Shown here piece by piece: positions 59,671 through 64,000 of a stretch of DNA of 64,000 nucleotides. Made by a program: the position numbers and the translations under genes. Source of the DNA: Manihot esculenta (taxonomy: Eukaryota > Streptophyta > Magnoliopsida > Malpighiales > Euphorbiaceae); NCBI RefSeq assembly GCF_001659605.2, contig NC_035164.2, positions 9,324,994-9,388,993 on the forward strand. Reading direction: 5' to 3'. Each line of letters starts with the position of its first letter. Positions within the stretch are counted from its first letter, which is position 1. The notes beneath the pieces were generated by a model. It ran no database searches, was not told the DNA's origin, and worked only from the letters and a program-made list of their open reading frames with translations.

Positions 59671-60849
59671 GTTAGAGTATGGATCATATCTAGGTTGGTT
59701 GTTGTACCTCCCAATGGCGTTGGCTTGCTGATGGTTTTCTTGGAGTGTGGGACATTGATCAGTTGGGTGTCCCACACATGAACAAATCCCACATGGCCTA
59801 GGTGGCGGAATTGCTTGTATTTGCTGGACTTGGCCAGGGGCGATCTTTTCTACAAGAGAAGTTAGTTTTGAAATTTGAGATTCAACAGAGGATGTATTTA
59901 CCTCATAGATTCCTCTTTGCGTTTGCCCTTCTTCATCATATTGCTTAGATGAGTCTGCAAGACTTGTTATTAGTTCCTTCATCTCCCTGGGTGTCTTATC
60001 TAGGATAGATCCTCCACAGGCTACATTTATGAGTTTCCTTTCGGATGGAATCAATCCTCCATAGAAGAACTGAATGAGGGCTTTGTCTGACATATCATGT
60101 TATGGACAACCTGTACATAGTCTTTCAAACCTTTTCCAATAATCATATAAGTCTTCAGTTGGTTTTTGTCTTATGCTAGTGATTTCTCTTATTATGCCAA
60201 TTGATTTAGATGGTGGGAAGTATTTGTCCAAAAAGGCTTGGACCATATCATCCCAAGTAGTTATAGATCCAGGTGGCAAATAAAATAACCAATCCTTAGC
60301 ATGGTCATCTAATGAAAAAGGGAAGGCTCTTAGTTTAACATGATCTTCAGAGATCCCTTGAGGTCTCATGGATGAACAAATAATTTTAAATTCTTTTAAG
60401 TGCTTATGTGGATTTTCATTTTGCAAACCTCTAAATTTAGGGAGCTGATGAATCAAACCTGATTTCAGTTCAAAGGGAACTGTAAGAGGCGGATAGGTGA
60501 TGCAAAGTGGAGCATAATCACCTATAGGAGTTGCTAACTCCCTCATGGTTCTTTCCCTTTGTGCTTGTGGCCTATTTGCTGGGTTTTCTTGAATTATCTG
60601 GCCTTGGACAGCATGTCCATCATGGGCAGCAGCTGGTGCTTGAGGTTCTACCATTGGTGCAAGATCGGATTGCTGGAGTTCAGGACTTTCGGCGGCCGAA
60701 TGTTGCTGACTTTCGGCGGCCGAAGGTTGGGTAGAATGTTCTTCAGGCGCTGAAACTTGCTTTCCAAGTCTTCTGAGAGTCCGTTCAATTTTCGGATCAA
60801 AGGGCAGAGTGTCCCTATGTTCAGACTTGGTCATGAAAAAAATAAACAA
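59671..60849 (-). pseudogene. gag: Gag of G with zinc knuckle
   Basis: The frame runs from about 60849, with a stop at 60097-60099 (CAA to TAA). It holds the retrotransposon gag core (FKIICSSMRPQGISEDHVKLRAF, DWLFYLPPGSITTWDDM, FLDKYFP, LYDYWKRFERLC) and a CX2CX4HX4C knuckle (CGICSCVGHPTDQC) near 59780. Two TTCGGCGGCCGAA boxes (60688-60700 and 60712-60724) are translated as PSAAESQQHSAAES near the N-terminus. The MITE-like element cuts the gene at 59671. Otherwise gag is well preserved. Confidence 0.9.
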
Positions 60850-60865
60850 AAAAGTAAAATCAAAT

Positions 60866-60883
60866 TCCCCGGCAACGGCGCCA
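60866..60883 (-). other. Primer binding site of G
   Basis: The minus strand reads TGGCGCCGTTGCCGGGGA five bases from the 5' LTR end, the form typical of Athila-lineage elements. Confidence 0.92.
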
Positions 60884-60888
60884 ATTTT

Positions 60889-62700
60889 TGACAGGAGCGG
60901 TTGTCGAAGCCGATCAAAAATAACCTTCTTGGTTACCTACAATTTACAACTGTAGACAGTGGTGAAGGATCGTATCCACAGAGAATTGAATAGCTATTTA
61001 TTTATCTCAAACAAGACCAATAGAACTAATTGAAAGCACAAGTGAAAGCAAGTAATCAAAGAGAAAGAGAAACAAGTGCAATAAAAGTAAAAAGGGGGGT
61101 TTTGAGATGATTTGATTAACAACTAGTAAAAGCAATTAAAATGGTAAGTAATCTAAAATAAGAGAGAAATCAATATGGGAAAAGTCTAGTTGAAGATATG
61201 GATCCACTTTGGTTGTTTGGGTTGATCATTGAAACATGGTTATCTTGATTGATTCAATAGGTTGGTTATGAGGGTGGAAGACGCTTCTCACCACCATGTC
61301 TTTCCTTATGAACAAACTGATTAGGGAATGTCCTCTAATCAATTACTAATCAACAGATTGCCAAGGAACGTCCTTGGGCCATAGGCATCAAAACAATTGC
61401 CAATTGCATGAAGAACAAGAAAGATCCAAACCCTAACTACTCAAACGCATGAGATGGTGTTAGATCATGCAATTCCTTGGATTTTTACACCAAGTGTTCT
61501 ATGGACAGAATATTTTCAGCAATTACGGACTAACAAATATCCTAATCCAAAAATTAATTAACTTTGCAATTAAGAGTCAAGTGGCCAATTTGATCAAAAC
61601 AACAAAGCAATCTTGGAATCAAAGCACAATTGCATGAATATTGAATGAAATCAAAGACAATAGTTTCTGTTCAGATCTTACAACCCTTTAAACAACCTTA
61701 ATTTCAACCAAACTTCAACTAGAAAGAGGGTTTCAGCCACTCATGGCTGAACCAAACAGAAAATAAAAGAGAAGAAAGCAAAAGATGAACAAAAGTGTGG
61801 AGAGAGCCTTGGAGAGGCTTGCCGATTTTGGGAGGATGAAAAGCTGTCTTCTTATCTTCTTGAAGCATTTAAATAGATCTTGAGAGGCTGCCTAGGGTTT
61901 CATGGAAGTCCAGGAGGCTTTTAGAGGCTGTCCAAAGTGCCCTTGGTGTTGTATGTGCCTTGTTTGTGCATGTATGGAGGCAAAAACGAGTTGCATGTGA
62001 TGGAAGGCAAGTGGGGGCACTTTGGTCTTTTCAATTGCTACCCTAGGTCTTCAAGATGTTACCTTAAGAGTTAAGAAGCTGCCCATGCACTAATAAGGAA
62101 GGGGGAGACTCCTTTTGAATTTTGAATGTGCATGGCACCAAGTAGGAAGCATGTGATCTTTGGATTTTCTTTCCTTAATAAGGGGGATCTTGAAATCCAA
62201 TAATTGAATGTGAATATTGAAGATTTGGATCTCAAGATATTTCCCTTATTTGGCTCCTCAAATATGGCAACTTGGGATATGGCTTCTTGAACAAGGAAAG
62301 AGTGCAATAGAGCGCATTTTCGGCTGCCTAAGTTGAGTTTCGGAGGCTGGACTTTCGGTTCTGATCTGAAGGTTCGGGGGCCGAAGGTTGGAGTTCGGCG
62401 GCCGAAGGTAGTGGACTTTCGTCTCTGTTTGCATGGTTCGGCGGCCGAAGGTGGTCTACTTTCGTCTCTAGAGTCCTCATTCGGCCGCCGAAGGTGACTG
62501 AGTTTTGGCTTCCGAAAGTTGTCTCCGAAGGTTGCTTCTCTAATTTTGGCTTCTTTTGGCACTTTTAAGAGCATTTTCTCCAAATTGTTTCTTCTCACCT
62601 AATACTTGCAAAACATGATTAAAACCACAAAATTAGGTAGAATAGGGGCAAATAAACATCAATAAGATCATGAAAATATGGACTAAAATATGCTCTATCA
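60889..62700 (-). repeat. 5' LTR of G
   Basis: This copy matches the left LTR with about 1 percent substitutions by eye and two short motif deletions. Motifs are at 62394-62406, 62437-62449 and 62480-62492, with variants from 62320 to 62530, interleaved with TTTCGTCTCTG. The TATA-like CTATTTAAA is at 61867-61876, about 440 bp downstream of the motif cluster on the minus strand. Confidence 0.92.
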
Positions 62701-62807
62701 TTCACCATCGGCATGATTGGGGAACCAAGCGGCGCAGATTGTAATTGCTGCTGCCATTGTGCCGCCAGAGGCGACGATGCAGGTTCCTTTGTCATTGACA
62801 GATCCAT
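62701..62807 (-). pseudogene. Dynamin-related GTPase fragment, first part with start codon
   Basis: The minus strand opens at ATG 62807 with MDLSMTKEPASSPLAAQWQQ, a Ser/Pro/Gln-rich N-terminus, then PLGSPIMPMVN. Here element G is inserted, and the last Asn codon is completed by base 53443. The reading then continues into the P-loop part at 53443-53085. The layout of a low-complexity head followed by MVNKLQDIF is that of plant DRP3-type proteins. Upstream sequence to about 62950 may be its former 5' untranslated region. Confidence 0.8.
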
Positions 62808-63780
62808 TGGAAACACTAGGGTGTTTTGGGACTATCTTACGTTTTTGAACTCTGTTTCAGAGAGAAATGGAGAGATATGCTTGTAGAGGGGATCTTCAAT
62901 GGGTGATTGGAGACGGACTGGGGCGACTGGACGTGACGATCATTTTTATCCGACCTGAAAAGTGAGCCCGATCTCCAACGCAGCTCCGACCTCGATCACA
63001 GATCTAATCTCGAGCACGGATCCGACCTCGACGAGTAATCTGATGCTGGGGTCATTGGATATGTCGAGCTCCTTTCAGTTCTGCTACTCCGACCAGCGAA
63101 ACTATTGACGGTCCTACTAGTGGTGCTTGATCAGTCGTTCTTTCGATAGTCAGACGGACTAATGCCGACCATGCCGACCTGGGTATCTCAGTTCACCTTG
63201 TCTTCGAGCTGGACGACATACCGAGTCCGAGCTTATCCACTTTGACATGCCTGGATATTTGATCATTTTCGATTGTCTCCAGATTGCACGATACTTGAGG
63301 GGCGCTGCTCTGCATCCAAGTTGGATGGCCCTGAATCGTGTCCTTTCCGACCTCATGCCCATCCGACCTGAAATGTTAGTCCGACCTCGCCTATTTTTTA
63401 TTTATTAATCTTCTTTCTAACTTGCTAACCTAGGATTTTACCGCCGATCTGCCCCTTCCCCTCGGCAACATATACACAACCATCTATTACTCCTTCTTTT
63501 TTCCCCCTTTTTATTTATTTTTTTTTTACAGGAAAGATTAAAATTTATACCTATAAACAAGCATTTCGGTCTGAAATTTTACTTCACCAGTTTTCAAAGA
63601 AAAATCAGCCATGATAAAATCCAATAAATATTAAAATAAATTATCTGAAGTATTATGAAAATACTTTTGAACACAATGAATCTTTCTCTTCAGCTGGTTT
63701 ATTCGCACACATTTTCATACCTTGTGTGGATCTCAATGGGTGGACCTGGAAACTTTAGAGAGAGTAGAATCCCTTTCGTT
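62808..63780 (-). other. Leader of K
   Basis: There is no convincing open frame. GAGGTCGG and GAGCTCGG phrases are repeated between 62940 and 63390, similar in style to the K LTR. 63400-63780 is AT-rich. On the minus strand this lies between the primer site and the captured gene start. Confidence 0.5.
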
Positions 63781-63797
63781 TCCCACAGACGACGCCA
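63781..63797 (-). other. Primer binding site of K
   Basis: The minus strand reads TGGCGTCGTCTGTGGGA three bases inside the LTR. It differs by one base from the common Tat-type TGGCGCCGTCTGTGGGA, consistent with a CpG change. Confidence 0.7.
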
Positions 63798-63799
63798 TT

Positions 63800-64000
63800 T
63801 GATAACTCTCAATCTCCCTGGGCTCCATATCCCATAGATCTGGTTCTCCCTCGTCCCCTATTATATGGATCTGATTCCTTTTTGGGCTCTCTGATGGGTT
63901 TGTCAAATGGGTCTCTCCATGTTTTCTTTGAGGAAAGGGCCTGAAAAACAAGGGAAAAGGGGGTCAGGGGTCCACCGGGGATGCCCCGGCGGAGACCCTC
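63800..64000 (-). repeat. 5' LTR of K, cut by window end
   Basis: These 201 bases match 50213-50413 with about five substitutions. The rest of the LTR and any target duplication lie beyond the window. Confidence 0.85.

Larger units (their letters stand above)
53449..62700 (-). mobile_element. Element G: Athila-like Ty3/gypsy element lacking reverse transcriptase
   Basis: G has TG...CA ends, with TTCAC duplicated at 53444-53448 and 62701-62705. LTRs are 53449-55285 (1837 bp, 3') and 60889-62700 (1812 bp, 5'). The primer site reads TGGCGCCGTTGCCGGGGA on the minus strand, typical of Athila elements. Gag and protease carry Athila hallmarks (ITLRSGKEL, CDLGASINVMPLS) and the integrase is nearly complete. 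No reverse transcriptase or RNase H can be found between protease and integrase. G is inserted inside the dynamin-like fragment of K. The LTRs contain the same TTCGGCCGCCGAA motif as the Tekay-like elements. Confidence 0.92.
50213..64000 (-). mobile_element. Element K: Tat-like LTR retrotransposon carrying a host gene fragment (right end cut by window)
   Basis: TGATAACTCTCAATCTCCC starts at 50213 and again at 63800. The next 200 bases match with only about five differences, so these are direct LTR copies. Next to the right copy, the minus strand reads TGGCGTCGTCTGTGGGA (63781-63797), the primer site type usual for Tat-lineage gypsy elements. K therefore runs on the minus strand with its 5' LTR leaving the window. 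Excluding the nested element G, the internal region is only about 2-2.5 kb. It holds no recognisable gag or pol, but does contain a dynamin-related coding fragment. K is thus a non-autonomous carrier. Confidence 0.75.

Overview
The window is plant nuclear DNA made almost entirely of long-terminal-repeat (LTR) retrotransposons inserted into one another. The evidence is Ty3/gypsy gag-pol genes, an initiator-Met-tRNA primer site, 5-bp target duplications, an Athila-type element, a Ty1/copia remnant and AT-rich plant intergenic DNA. The family mix would fit a eudicot such as a Malpighiales species (cassava or a relative), but that is only a guess. I see no intact host gene, no rRNA or tRNA gene and no CRISPR.

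Layout. I name the elements by letter. O is a scrambled Tekay/Del-like remnant (1-73 and 10128-10853). A (74-10127, +) is a complete Tekay-like element inserted in the integrase of O. 10854-13551 holds a decayed 'putative gypsy-type transposon' (PF04195-like) coiled-coil gene and an array of four short palindromes. H (13552-14301 and 40007-46001, +) is a Tekay-like element that has lost its 5' LTR. It contains B (14302-40001, +), whose 5' LTR contains E (15042-31005, -), whose 3' LTR contains F (16237-25257, -). That is a four-deep nest, and target duplications support each of the three insertions. 46002-50212 is AT-rich with a copia remnant. K (50213 to beyond 64000, -) is a Tat-like LTR element whose internal region carries the start of a dynamin-related GTPase gene. 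G (53449-62700, -) is an Athila-like element inserted inside that captured gene, and G itself carries a MITE-like insertion (59209-59670).

No gag-pol gene is intact. A, B, F and H are closed by in-frame stops that are nearly all C-to-T or G-to-A changes. F and H have also lost nucleocapsid and protease segments through in-frame deletions. E has lost everything downstream of the reverse transcriptase, and G has lost its reverse transcriptase and RNase H. LTR pairs differ by roughly 1-2.5 percent by eye, so the nest looks young.

The most unusual signal is a modular GC-rich repeat, TTCGGCCGCCGAA, usually paired with TTTCGTCTCTGGAG. It forms clusters upstream of the TATA box and in the transcribed leader of every Tekay-like LTR. 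It also occurs in the LTRs and in the coding sequence of the unrelated Athila-like element. Other points are tandem CCAGG/CCTGG hairpins with paired base changes, a candidate multi-intron leader, and the captured dynamin-related fragment.
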